Shown here piece by piece: positions 9,648 through 18,944 of a stretch of 64,000 nt of DNA. The notes below the pieces were generated by a model that was not told the origin of the DNA, did not search any database, and worked only from the letters and a program-made list of their open reading frames with translations. Both the position numbers and the translations under genes were made by a program. The stretch is taken from positions 1-64,000 of the forward strand of contig NAEP01000046.1 of assembly GCA_002529645.1 (NCBI GenBank), given 5' to 3'. This DNA is from Candidatus Lumbricidiphila eiseniae (GTDB lineage: Bacteria; Actinomycetota; Actinomycetes; Actinomycetales; Microbacteriaceae). How positions within the stretch are numbered: the stretch's first letter is position 1; each line of letters starts with the position of its first letter.

Positions 9648-10796
9648 CTACAGGCCAAGTTCATCCATCAGTGGTTGAACAGCAACCGGCTGCCCACCCC
9701 CGAGTGCTGATCGCCGGACTGCCTCCATGATGCACAGAGTTTCGAGTCCTTCATTGAGATTCGGTGAGTAATCTGTTCCGGTGTGGAGCGCATCGGCAAA
9801 ATACTGCAGGTAGTTCGCGAATTCTCCATAGTGCATGCCGTGCACTTCGTTGTTGAAGTGGTAGTGCCGGTATTCATACAGCATGTCTTCAACACGCTCC
9901 ACTCCGTCTTCGCCGACGTAGCTGTACTCCATATCATGGTATTTTGCGAGAGAAGTCCCGTGTGTTCCGTAGAGCAGGCACTCGATCGAATTGCGTGCAC
10001 GGGGCAGTTCATGGGCTCCGTAGTGCCCGAAAGCTCGTCCGATCTTCCCGCTTGTGCTCACGGCGTGTACGGAATATATATCGAAAGATGTGCACCCGTT
10101 TTCTCGGGCGAGGGCCGAGTGAGTACCCACCGCAGACACGGTTTCAATCGGACCCAAGTACCAGCGGAGCAGGTCGAGCGGATGGCTCAGGCCTAAGAAA
10201 ACCCAATCGCTCTTCGCCGCGATCCACGGTCGGCCGTTGTAGTACCAGTCCATTCGGTGTGTGTACTGGGTCTCTACGACCTCAATAGGTCCAATTTCTC
10301 CGCGTTCAAAGGCACGGCGCTGACGCCGGAGCGATTCAAAAAATCTGCTGCTCTGGCCCACAAATAGTTTGCGCCCCGTGCGCCGTCCGGCCGCAAGAAC
10401 CTGTTGTGCAATCTCAAAGTCGTTGACAACGGGTTTTGTGCACACAACGTCTTTACCCGCTTCGAATGCGGCGATAATCTGTTCACCGTGAACGGGATCG
10501 GGAGTGTAGATCCCCACTATGTCAACGGCGGGATTGTTGAGGAGCTCCGCATAAGATGTTGTGAACATCACCTCTGGTAGATCCTTGGCGACGCTGTTAC
10601 ACGTCTCCGGGTCAAGATCACAGCCGACTACGGGGCGAACTCTGGTCGTTCTCAGTGCGGCCAATAGTGCTGTTCGTCCTTCGTGAAGGCCCACGACCCC
10701 GAGTCCGAGTCGTTCTGACGCTGGTACGGATTCATCAACCGGGTATGAATGGACTCCTCGCGCGATTCGTGGGTAATACCCGGTGGGATGAGTCAT
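9648..10796 (-). CDS. Gfo/Idh/MocA family oxidoreductase
   Basis: GLGVVGLHEGRTALLAAL...VVGCDLD; GKDVVCTKPVVNDFEIAQQVL. Confidence 0.88.
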   Translation of the reverse strand: MTHPTGYYPRIARGVHSYPVDESVPASERLGLGVVGLHEGRTALLAALRTTRVRPVVGCDLDPETCNSVAKDLPEVMFTTSYAELLNNPAVDIVGIYTPDPVHGEQIIAAFEAGKDVVCTKPVVNDFEIAQQVLAAGRRTGRKLFVGQSSRFFESLRRQRRAFERGEIGPIEVVETQYTHRMDWYYNGRPWIAAKSDWVFLGLSHPLDLLRWYLGPIETVSAVGTHSALARENGCTSFDIYSVHAVSTSGKIGRAFGHYGAHELPRARNSIECLLYGTHGTSLAKYHDMEYSYVGEDGVERVEDMLYEYRHYHFNNEVHGMHYGEFANYLQYFADALHTGTDYSPNLNEGLETLCIMEAVRRSALGGGQPVAVQPLMDELGL

Positions 10797-10870
10797 CCTA
10801 TACCTTTCTGTCGTCTAACAGTGTTCACATGCAGTGTGTTGAGGAGAGGTAGTTTGCACAGAACACGCAG

Positions 10871-11707
10871 CTACTTTGTTGCACCGGCTGTGAGACCGGC
10901 AATGATCCGGCGTTGCATGAGAGCAACGAGAATGATGATGGGGATAATCATGATCGCTGCGTAGGCACTCATGAGATCCCAGGGACGGGCCGCTGCACCG
11001 CTGTTCTCCTGGTTCAACTGGACAAGCCCAACCGTCAGTGTTCGAGAGGCGGAAGACGACGAAAAAACCAGCGGGTAGAAAAGCTCATTCCAACTTGTAA
11101 TAAAATTGAGAAGAAACATCGTAATAAATGCAGGTCTCATCAGGGGCATGACAATGAGCTGAATTGTTTGCACAAAATTAGCTCCATCAATATAAGCAGC
11201 ATTTTCGAGATCGGCCGGGATCTGTTTGATAAATGAAACCATCAGCCATGCAGTCATGGGAACCAGAACGCTTGCTTCGAGAAGAACCAGTCCGCCGACG
11301 GTGTCGACCAATCCGAGTTTTGCGTAGAGCTGAAACAGGGGGATGGTGGTGGCAATCTGCGGCAGCGCCATTGTCAGCAACAGCAACAGCATGAGGGCAC
11401 CCGATCCGCGGAATTTTAGTCGCGCGAACGCGTACGCGGCAAAAAAAGCAAGGAAAACTGAAGCGAGAGAGGAACTGAGCGCGAATATGAGCGAATTTCG
11501 CAAGTACTCGATTCCAGGTCCCTGCTGCAGTGCCCGTTCGAAGGATTGTAGTGTGGGGTGAAGGGTGAAAAGAGTGGGTGGCGATGATAGATTTTGATTC
11601 GGTGGTAGCACAGAAGACAGTAATATCCAGTATACTGGTATCCCGAAAATAATCAGAAAAGCTACCAGTCCGATATAGGGCACAATTTTCGTGAAACGTG
11701 AGCGCAC
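10871..11707 (-). CDS. Carbohydrate ABC transporter permease (MalG-type)
   Basis: EAA-loop-like region ENAAYIDGANFVQTIQLIVMPLMRPAF; hydrophobic segments. Confidence 0.9.
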   Translation of the reverse strand: MRSRFTKIVPYIGLVAFLIIFGIPVYWILLSSVLPPNQNLSSPPTLFTLHPTLQSFERALQQGPGIEYLRNSLIFALSSSLASVFLAFFAAYAFARLKFRGSGALMLLLLLTMALPQIATTIPLFQLYAKLGLVDTVGGLVLLEASVLVPMTAWLMVSFIKQIPADLENAAYIDGANFVQTIQLIVMPLMRPAFITMFLLNFITSWNELFYPLVFSSSSASRTLTVGLVQLNQENSGAAARPWDLMSAYAAIMIIPIIILVALMQRRIIAGLTAGATK

Positions 11708-12705
11708 TACAGTTCCACCTCAAATTTCCTGAAACGGCCGAGGGCACACACGCCGACGGCGAGAACCAGTAAAAACAGAATCATTGACAGCGCAGATGAA
11801 CGACCGTAATTCAAGCCGATGAATGCATCTTGATAGGCGAGGTAGGGGAGAACCTGAGTTGCACTGCCCGGACCACCACCTGTCATTCCGTAGATAGTAT
11901 CAAATGTGCCGATCTGAAAGATGATCATAAAAACTCCCATCGTGATCATGAGAGGCATCACGAGTGGGAGTACGATCTGGCTGTGCACCCGCCACCAGCC
12001 TGCGCCGTCTACTTTGGCGGCCTCATAAAGTTCGTCGGGAACTCCCTGCAGCCCCGCGAGAACCACGAAAGCGATGAACGGTACAGACCGCCACACATTT
12101 GCCATGATAACCGCAACCTGTGCCCACAGCGGTGAGGTTAACCAGTCAATGTGAATGTTCATATACTCGAGCATCGTAGGCAGGATGCCGGAACCCTGAG
12201 AGAAGATAAATCTAAACCCGAGTGCAGAAACAATAGCCGGAATTGCCCACGGGAGGAGTACCACGGCCCGCAGGAGGCTTCGAAGGCGAAATTTTGCGTT
12301 AAGTAAAAGAGCTAAGGCGAATCCACCTACAATCTCGAGAATCGTTGAGGCTATGGCAAATGTGATCGTGAATATCAGGGCTTTTTGTGTGGCCGGGTTG
12401 CCAAGTACCTGCTCGTAGTTTTTAAGCCCAATGAAAACCGGGTTTTGCACATACGCACTCGAGTCGGTGAATGAGGTCCATGCCGTTGCGAGGAACGGAT
12501 AGATGGACGTTATCATTCGGATAAGCAACGCTGGTGCCACAAGAATGATGGCGAGGATGCCCAGCTTCTTTGGCGTCCACACTGTTCCCAGGATGCGTGC
12601 AATTGTCCAACGCAGTGAGAAACGTGGTTCGTGAAAAGCTTCCGTTACGGCGGCTGACGCGCTGACGCGCATCCTTGCCGCCGCAACGGAATTCGGATCG
12701 GACAT
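11707..12705 (-). CDS. Sugar ABC transporter permease (MalF-type)
   Basis: YEAAKVDGAGWWRVHSQIVLPLVMPL; overlaps the next permease. Confidence 0.9.
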   Translation of the reverse strand: MSDPNSVAAARMRVSASAAVTEAFHEPRFSLRWTIARILGTVWTPKKLGILAIILVAPALLIRMITSIYPFLATAWTSFTDSSAYVQNPVFIGLKNYEQVLGNPATQKALIFTITFAIASTILEIVGGFALALLLNAKFRLRSLLRAVVLLPWAIPAIVSALGFRFIFSQGSGILPTMLEYMNIHIDWLTSPLWAQVAVIMANVWRSVPFIAFVVLAGLQGVPDELYEAAKVDGAGWWRVHSQIVLPLVMPLMITMGVFMIIFQIGTFDTIYGMTGGGPGSATQVLPYLAYQDAFIGLNYGRSSALSMILFLLVLAVGVCALGRFRKFEVEL

Positions 12706-12710
12706 GTGGC

Positions 12711-13979
12711 TTATCCCAGGTCCGCTAGCTGTTTCTTAAGCTCTGACATTGCGGTATTGATGTTCATTTGTCCTGTCAGATAAGACTGACCGATTTCATC
12801 AACAATGGTTTCAGTCTTCGCAGCCTGCGGATGGTAAGGACGGGGAGTGACGAAGCCCGAGTCTGAGTAGTGCTTCAGCACCTTGGCAATCCCGGATGTG
12901 CCCAGCGCATCAAGAACGCTGGTACGTGCAGTGACGAAAAACGAGCTCGCCTTGGCCAATTTGATGGCAACTTCTGGTTGGTTCATCCACTCGACAAACT
13001 TCATTGCGGCGGACTTATTTTTTGCAGCTTTAGGAACAGACATTCCCCAACCACCTGCCCATGTTTTTGCTCCGCCGGGCCCGGCAGGTGGATCAACAAG
13101 GACCGCTTTTTCAGGTGCATACCATTCCTTGTTTGCCGGAGCTACGTCGTTGAAGAATGTCCACTGGCGCATGGTCGCCACTCTGTCAGACATGTAGGCC
13201 TGATTCTGCTGATCGTAGGTCCAGGTCAACGCATCTTTCGGTGCGTATCCCTCATCAATGAGTTTCTTTGCAAACTCGAAGGCTTGTTTTGTCCCTGCAT
13301 CAGCCTGGTAGAGGTTACCCCCGGCCTGTGCTGTAAGGTAAGCGAGGTACACAAATGTGAGTCCGGGTTTGCTTGCAGCATCTGCGAAGGAATAGATCCC
13401 CTTGGCTTTTAGCGCAGCCCCTACGGTCTCGATGTCTGCCCAGGTTTTTGGTGTTGTGAGACCATTCGCAGCCAGGAGTGCCTCGTTCGACCAACTGTAC
13501 CCAAGCTCGAAATTGTGGTAGAGCCGGTATGTGTTTCCATCTTTCTGGTTCCACTGCTTGTGAGCAGCGGCCATTCCCGCTGAGAGATCATCGGTGTACT
13601 CTTTAACGGCGACATCGCTCAGCGGTGCCAACCACCCACCAGCAGCCAGTGCAGATACGGATGGGTCACCCGTATCAATAACGTCATACGGACTTGTATT
13701 CGATGTGAATGCGGGGACCAGCTGGGTGAGCAAATCCTGGTCAGTAGCAGGTCCGCTGGCGAATTTGACAGTGATTCCAGTTTCTTTCGTAAATTCGTCA
13801 ATAATGGGCTTGATTTGTGGCTGAGCGAAGGACTGAAGAGCGTAGGTAATTTCGCCGCTGGGTTTGTCGGAGCTGCTCGATGTTGACCCGCCCGACGGAG
13901 AGCACCCAGCGAGTAGTCCCGCGGACAAAACCGCAATTCCTCCACACGCAAGTATTCTGTGCATGAGTTTCGTTTTCAT
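12711..13979 (-). CDS. Extracellular sugar-binding lipoprotein
   Basis: Lipobox LLAGCSPSG; extracellular solute-binding family 1-like body. Confidence 0.9.
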   Translation of the reverse strand: MKTKLMHRILACGGIAVLSAGLLAGCSPSGGSTSSSSDKPSGEITYALQSFAQPQIKPIIDEFTKETGITVKFASGPATDQDLLTQLVPAFTSNTSPYDVIDTGDPSVSALAAGGWLAPLSDVAVKEYTDDLSAGMAAAHKQWNQKDGNTYRLYHNFELGYSWSNEALLAANGLTTPKTWADIETVGAALKAKGIYSFADAASKPGLTFVYLAYLTAQAGGNLYQADAGTKQAFEFAKKLIDEGYAPKDALTWTYDQQNQAYMSDRVATMRQWTFFNDVAPANKEWYAPEKAVLVDPPAGPGGAKTWAGGWGMSVPKAAKNKSAAMKFVEWMNQPEVAIKLAKASSFFVTARTSVLDALGTSGIAKVLKHYSDSGFVTPRPYHPQAAKTETIVDEIGQSYLTGQMNINTAMSELKKQLADLG

Positions 13980-14057
13980 TCGATTTCTCCTTGCTTCTTT
14001 GAAAGGTAAGGTGCCGGTAGAATTCTGGAACGGTGACTATCTAGAGAATGTGATGAA

Positions 14058-14450
14058 TTAAAACACAACCCCCGCGACTAAAGCGATATTGACAAACGGA
14101 GTGCATTCACCGGTGCGAATAATTACGGCGGCAGTGGGCAAACGCTGTTTAAACTCCGCGTGACTGATGTGTTCGGGCCGGAGTGATTGAAGATCGGGTT
14201 CCAGTTGAATAAAAGGTTCAGACTGGTGAGATTCCACGGTGGCGACATAGGATTCGAGTGCTGTTGCAGCAAGAATGGCTCGGACGACGGGCACGAATCC
14301 TGGCAAACCGGGGACAACGGCAAGGTCAATGACGGGAACTTCGGCTGGTCGTGGCAGCCCTGCATCGGACACGACAATGACTTGACCGTGACCAACCCGA
14401 GCGAGCACTTCGATCATGGCTGAATTGAGAATCGGGGTTGTTTTCAGCAC
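14058..14450 (-). CDS. rbsD: D-ribose pyranase / FucU family mutarotase
   Basis: LARVGHGQVIVVSDAGLPRP; IRTGECTPFVNIALVAGVVF. Confidence 0.9.
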   Translation of the reverse strand: MLKTTPILNSAMIEVLARVGHGQVIVVSDAGLPRPAEVPVIDLAVVPGLPGFVPVVRAILAATALESYVATVESHQSEPFIQLEPDLQSLRPEHISHAEFKQRLPTAAVIIRTGECTPFVNIALVAGVVF

Positions 14451-14452
14451 TA

Positions 14453-15361
14453 CTATCGTCCGATCAGTGTGTGCAGTTGTTGTGGAGAGAGATCAGGATG
14501 GCGTGCACCAGAAACGGTTGCCGTTAACGCCCCAGCTGCGTTGCCGTGACGTGCAGCGGTGCAAATATCTGACTCCAACGCCAGCGCGACCGCTAATCCG
14601 CCAACGAAGGCATCGCCCGCGCCGACGGTGTCGATTGCGCTAACGCGGTGTGGCGGGATGTTCGTTATCACGCCTGTGTGGCTTGCCACGGTTACGCCAT
14701 CACCGCCGCGAGTGATGACCAGGTCACCGGCAAACACGGAGCGTGTCGCGTTTATGTGCTCTGGCGAGAGATCGCTGAGACCAAGCAGCTGTTCCGCCTC
14801 AATCTCATTGAGGATAAGAACGTCCACGTGCGCGAGAATGTCAATGACGGTAGGGTCAACCGGAGCGGCATTGAGTATGACACGGGCCCCCTGAGATCGG
14901 GCATATTGAACAGCCGTTCGAACCGCTATCGTTGGTACTTCGAGTTGCGCTACGAGAATATCGCCCGGCTCCAGCGGCACACCAACGACTGCGGTCTCAT
15001 CCCAGGTTTTATTTGCACCGGGTGACACAACGATCGTATTGGTGCCTAGCTGATCGACGGTAATGAGTGCGGTGCCACTCGGATACCCGTTAATCCGTTG
15101 AATCTGGCTGACGTCAGCCCCGGCGTTTGCGAGATCCTCGCGGAGGATATTCCCAGCATCATCGTCCCCAACTCGACCAACCATGACGACCGTGATCTGT
15201 GGCGGTGCGAGTTTGGCGGCAGCGTGAGCCTGGTTACCCCCCTTCCCTCCGGAAACGGTTCGGAAGTTGGTACCGAGGATTGTTTCCCCGGGTTGCGGCA
15301 GTGCCGCAACATCGATGACGAAGTCTGCGTTCAGGCTTCCGAACACAACGATTCTGGTCAT
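14453..15361 (-). CDS. rbsK: Ribokinase (PfkB family)
   Basis: GSLNADFVIDV, GGKGGNQAHAAAKL, DTVGAGDAFVGGLAVAL. Confidence 0.93.
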   Translation of the reverse strand: MTRIVVFGSLNADFVIDVAALPQPGETILGTNFRTVSGGKGGNQAHAAAKLAPPQITVVMVGRVGDDDAGNILREDLANAGADVSQIQRINGYPSGTALITVDQLGTNTIVVSPGANKTWDETAVVGVPLEPGDILVAQLEVPTIAVRTAVQYARSQGARVILNAAPVDPTVIDILAHVDVLILNEIEAEQLLGLSDLSPEHINATRSVFAGDLVITRGGDGVTVASHTGVITNIPPHRVSAIDTVGAGDAFVGGLAVALALESDICTAARHGNAAGALTATVSGARHPDLSPQQLHTLIGR

Positions 15362-16359
15362 TGGAGCACCGCTTTCGGGGAGGCAACGCTTGCACCGGGT
15401 AGGAGCGTTGCAGACAGAACGATTCGTGGGACCGATTTTTCGCCCCGAATGAGGTCGAACAGAACATCTGCGGCCCTGCGCCCGAGTTCCACGATTGGTT
15501 GGGCCATGGTGGTGAGTTTCGGAGTTGTGTAGCGAGAGAGATGGATTCCGTCAAAGCCAACGACGGAGATGTCGTCCGGAACGGACAAATGATTGTCCGC
15601 GCAGTAGGCCAAGAAACCGATCGCCGAAAGATCGTTGGCCGCAAAAACTGCCGTGCACGCTGAGCTGGGGTTCGTGATGTGAGTACCAACGTTGTATCCG
15701 CCGTCTTCGAGAAAGTTTCCCGGAACAACCAGGTCATCGCTCGAGGGGAGTCCCGCTGTGCTACACGCTCTTCGCCATCCGGCGAGTCGTTGGCGGGACA
15801 CTTCGAGATCTATTGGTCCCGCAATATGAGCAATTCGTCGATGTCCGAGGTCAATGAGGTGCGTGGTTGCGGCGAACGCTGCAGCTTCATTGTTCACAAC
15901 AACGCTGGCACCTAGCCGCGGGCCTTCACGGTCGAGGAAGACGGTGGGAATGTCAACGAACAACTCGTCTGCGTCAACGGTCAATGCGGTGGCGACAACG
16001 ATGACTCCGTCCACCTGCTTGCGGCGAAGCACCGTCATGCTGGCGGCCACTCGGTGCCGGTCCCCGGCTCCGTCAGCAAGAAGCAGAACATGCTCGTTTT
16101 CGTCGGCCTTTGCCTGAACACTTTTCACGAGTTCCGGAAAGAACGGGTTGGCGATGTCGGGCACCAGTAGAGCAATCGTTCGCGTTGATTTGCCGACGAG
16201 AGATCGTGCGACATCGTTTGGCTCGTAGCCCATCTCCTTGGCGATGTGAGCTACCCGCTGAGATGTTGCCTGCGATACGCCGGGCTGATTGTTGAGGGCG
16301 CGCGAGACACTGGCAATCGAGAGGCCGGCGGCCTTCGCTACGTCGTATACAGTCACCAT
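15358..16359 (-). CDS. LacI family transcriptional regulator
   Basis: VTVYDVAKAAGLSIASVSRALNNQPGVSQATSQRVAHIAKEMGY. Confidence 0.92.
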   Translation of the reverse strand: MVTVYDVAKAAGLSIASVSRALNNQPGVSQATSQRVAHIAKEMGYEPNDVARSLVGKSTRTIALLVPDIANPFFPELVKSVQAKADENEHVLLLADGAGDRHRVAASMTVLRRKQVDGVIVVATALTVDADELFVDIPTVFLDREGPRLGASVVVNNEAAAFAATTHLIDLGHRRIAHIAGPIDLEVSRQRLAGWRRACSTAGLPSSDDLVVPGNFLEDGGYNVGTHITNPSSACTAVFAANDLSAIGFLAYCADNHLSVPDDISVVGFDGIHLSRYTTPKLTTMAQPIVELGRRAADVLFDLIRGEKSVPRIVLSATLLPGASVASPKAVLQ

Positions 16360-16401
16360 TGAGAGCCTCACAACTGTGTCATATCGGGTACGTAAACAGA
16401 A

Positions 16402-16439
16402 GTAAGCGTTTACGTGATCTCTTACGCAAGCGCTTACGT
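16402..16439. promoter_or_regulatory. Tandem LacI-type operators upstream of lacI
   Basis: gtaagcgtttacg (16402-16414) and tacgcaagcgcttacgt (16423-16439), palindromic around the central CG. Confidence 0.75.
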
Positions 16440-16540
16440 TCCGCTTCACACCAGGCTAGGGACGTAAGGAGTCTTACGCAAGTGGCTCGGTTGCGGGTGG
16501 TCTTACAACCAGATTCGATTTCCGATACGGACGCAGGTGT

Positions 16541-16689
16541 GATCCCTCGTTGTGTGGGGGATCTGCCCACCTCGGCTTGTGCTCCGGTCACGTGCAACAC
16601 GATCTCTCGTTGTGTGGGGGATCTGCCAGGAGATCTTCGCCCGCAGGGATCCGTGCCGGGTGACCGTTCGCTGTGTGGGGGGATCTTTC
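16541..16689. repeat. CRISPR-like array (locus B): GATCYCTCGTTGTGTGGGGGATCTGCC at 16541, 16601, degenerate copy at 16662
   Basis: Periods 60 and 61; spacers 33 and 34 nt; third copy degenerate. Confidence 0.85.
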
Positions 16690-16712
16690 GTCGTTGTTAC
16701 GCGAATAGACTG

Positions 16713-16742
16713 CCCGGGTGATCCACTGGCGGATCACCCGGG
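16713..16742. repeat. Perfect 12-bp inverted repeat CCCGGGTGATCC-N6-GGATCACCCGGG upstream of the glycosidase start
   Basis: Read directly; operator or attenuator candidate. Confidence 0.7.
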
Positions 16743-16782
16743 GGAAACCCCTGCCGCCCTGACAGCCTCGGGAGGTTGCACA

Positions 16783-18777
16783 GTGTCCGTGATCGAGACA
16801 ACCCTTTTATCGCGTCCACCCGCCATCCATTCGTTTGCGAGCACATGGTTGAGCCCGGCAAGGGAGGAGAATTTCGCGCTGCCCACAGTGTCAAATTTTC
16901 ACGGGTACCTGCAGGTGGCGTGGGGACCGAGTGGTATTCAGAATTGGGTGGTGCCCCCCAGTGGCTATCCAACCCCCACGGGCATTCTTTATCGACTGGA
17001 CGGTACAGTTCCCACTCGTGTTGAGCCGGAGGGAACGCGATACCGGTGGTTTCCGTGGAAAGTTGAGCGCAGCCATCCGGTTGTTGACACGACGACGATA
17101 TTCCACGCGAGCGACTCGGCGGTCACCGAGCAGCTCACCTTCCGTGAATCTGGTCGCTTTGGACTCGTGTTTGGGGGCCTTGCCCGCACGTGGAGTTTCA
17201 CCGACTATTGGAATCTTCCCCCCGAAGATGTTCCTCAGCTCAATATCTCGTGGGACGGCGAAGCCGTTCTGGTGTCAGACACAAAAACATTCGGGGTCGC
17301 TCGCGTGTTCCCGCACGTAGCACCCTCGGCAGTGCGTGCGTACCGCCGCATGGACAGCTTCCTCAGCGGTTCCCCCGCTGACAAGCGTGGCCGCTTTGTT
17401 GTCCTTGAATTCGAGGTGGCTGACGGTGATGAGGTGAGTTGGACCGCAGTTCAGGGCGCTGCCTCAACCGTAACACCACGGACCATCCCCTCCTCCGGCC
17501 AGAGCCAGTGGTCTGAAGTGTGGGATGCTGCCTTTACGGCAAACAATGCTCATTTTTCCGGCCACCTACCCGCCCTGGATTTTGGTGATGAGCGGCTCAA
17601 CCGCCTCTACTACATGAGCGTTTTATCGTGTCTCATGAGCCGGAGATTGGCACCGGAGCTGTCAGATCGATCTCGCTTTGCCACCGGTGGGCAGGCAATC
17701 TGGTCGGGTGAGATACAGGCACTATCGCGTGCCTACACCTGGGGTGGTTCTGAGGGAGCCCCGACGACGAGTTTTTTGTGGGAGGTGCAACTGCAGGCCG
17801 CACTTCTTGCACGACTAGACCCAGATATACTTCGCACTCAGCTCGAGGGGTTTTTTCGAGCTGATATGGGAGCCCACTGGGGGATCGACGTTCTCACGGG
17901 CAGAGGCGTAGGAATGAGGTACGGGGTCAACGATGGCGCGATTATCACCGCGTGCGCCGACTACCTTCGAATTACGAAGGATGTCGCGTGGCTCGACAGC
18001 CTCGTGGGGGCAAATACCGTTCGCGAGCATCTACTCCGACACCTCGGCCAATTCGAAAAGCTCGCTGCGGGCCAGTCACTGTCTGATTTTGGTCACTCAG
18101 AAAACATCCTCGAGTGTGTCAGCACTTACGAGCATCGGATAGCGTCGTTCAACGCAATGGCCGCCTGGTGTTACCGGTTCGCAGCCGCCAACCTTGATCC
18201 TGAGCGTGCACCAGAATACTTACACAGGGCGGAAAAAATCGAAACCGCCGTTCACGATTTACTCCATCCGGACGGTTATTTTATGTGCGACACTCCCACG
18301 GGTCGGCGACCAGTTCGCACGTGTCTCGATTTCATCTACGTCGGTCGATTTATGGCCGATTACCTCTCAGACCACGATAAGTCAGCGATGCTGCAGTTTT
18401 TCACGCGTGAGCTTGAGACAGCCGATTGGATGCGGGCACTGTCACTGCACGACGGTGATGCTTTCACAACAAAACTCCCCTACTTTCAGACGTATCGTGC
18501 GGATCATCAAGCCTGTGGTAGCTACGATGGATGGCCCGGTTGGTCGGCGCAGGTTCGACTGCGGTTCGGGGATACTCAGGCAACACTCGAGTGGCTCCGC
18601 CGCATCAGCGAGACCACGTGGGAAGGGCCGTTTGGTCAGGCGCACTGGACGGGGATCACCGAAGCAGAAGGACAGCAAGCCGCTACCAAGTCGAGCTTCT
18701 TCAACGGAAATTGTTACCTTGAGGCCTGCGGTGTGACACTGGCAACAACGCTTCTGGAAGAGATAGCCGGACTCTGA
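16783..18777 (+). CDS. Putative glycoside hydrolase with (alpha/alpha)6-like barrel, family uncertain
   Basis: GTG with GGAGG RBS; SGEIQALSRAYTWGGSEGAPTTSFLWEVQLQAALLARL; AFNAMAAWCYRFAAANL resembles six-hairpin glycosidases. Confidence 0.65.
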   Translation: MSVIETTLLSRPPAIHSFASTWLSPAREENFALPTVSNFHGYLQVAWGPSGIQNWVVPPSGYPTPTGILYRLDGTVPTRVEPEGTRYRWFPWKVERSHPVVDTTTIFHASDSAVTEQLTFRESGRFGLVFGGLARTWSFTDYWNLPPEDVPQLNISWDGEAVLVSDTKTFGVARVFPHVAPSAVRAYRRMDSFLSGSPADKRGRFVVLEFEVADGDEVSWTAVQGAASTVTPRTIPSSGQSQWSEVWDAAFTANNAHFSGHLPALDFGDERLNRLYYMSVLSCLMSRRLAPELSDRSRFATGGQAIWSGEIQALSRAYTWGGSEGAPTTSFLWEVQLQAALLARLDPDILRTQLEGFFRADMGAHWGIDVLTGRGVGMRYGVNDGAIITACADYLRITKDVAWLDSLVGANTVREHLLRHLGQFEKLAAGQSLSDFGHSENILECVSTYEHRIASFNAMAAWCYRFAAANLDPERAPEYLHRAEKIETAVHDLLHPDGYFMCDTPTGRRPVRTCLDFIYVGRFMADYLSDHDKSAMLQFFTRELETADWMRALSLHDGDAFTTKLPYFQTYRADHQACGSYDGWPGWSAQVRLRFGDTQATLEWLRRISETTWEGPFGQAHWTGITEAEGQQAATKSSFFNGNCYLEACGVTLATTLLEEIAGL

Positions 18778-18854
18778 GTGTGCACGGGCTGTTCCGAAAA
18801 TATCACGGAAAAATTCGCAGTGACGAATACACGCAGGCAGATTCAGCGACGAGT

Positions 18855-18944
18855 GACTTCCCCGTACGCTGAGCGGGTGATTGCTAACAAAGAAAATTTC
18901 GTTGAGGTCAGTTCGGACTTCCCCGTATGCTGAACAGGTGACTG
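18855..18944. repeat. CRISPR-like pair (locus C): gacttccccgtaYgctgaRcRggtgaYtg at 18855 and 18916, period 61
   Basis: 25/29 identical, all differences transitions; each copy holds a -10-like TAYGCT and a GTG start. Confidence 0.8.
18877..18933 (+). CDS. Possible leaderless 18-aa upstream ORF (MIANKENFVEVSSDFPVC) before aspA
   Basis: GTG 6 nt after TACGCT; stop TGA lies inside the second repeat. Confidence 0.35.
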   Translation: MIANKENFVEVSSDFPVC

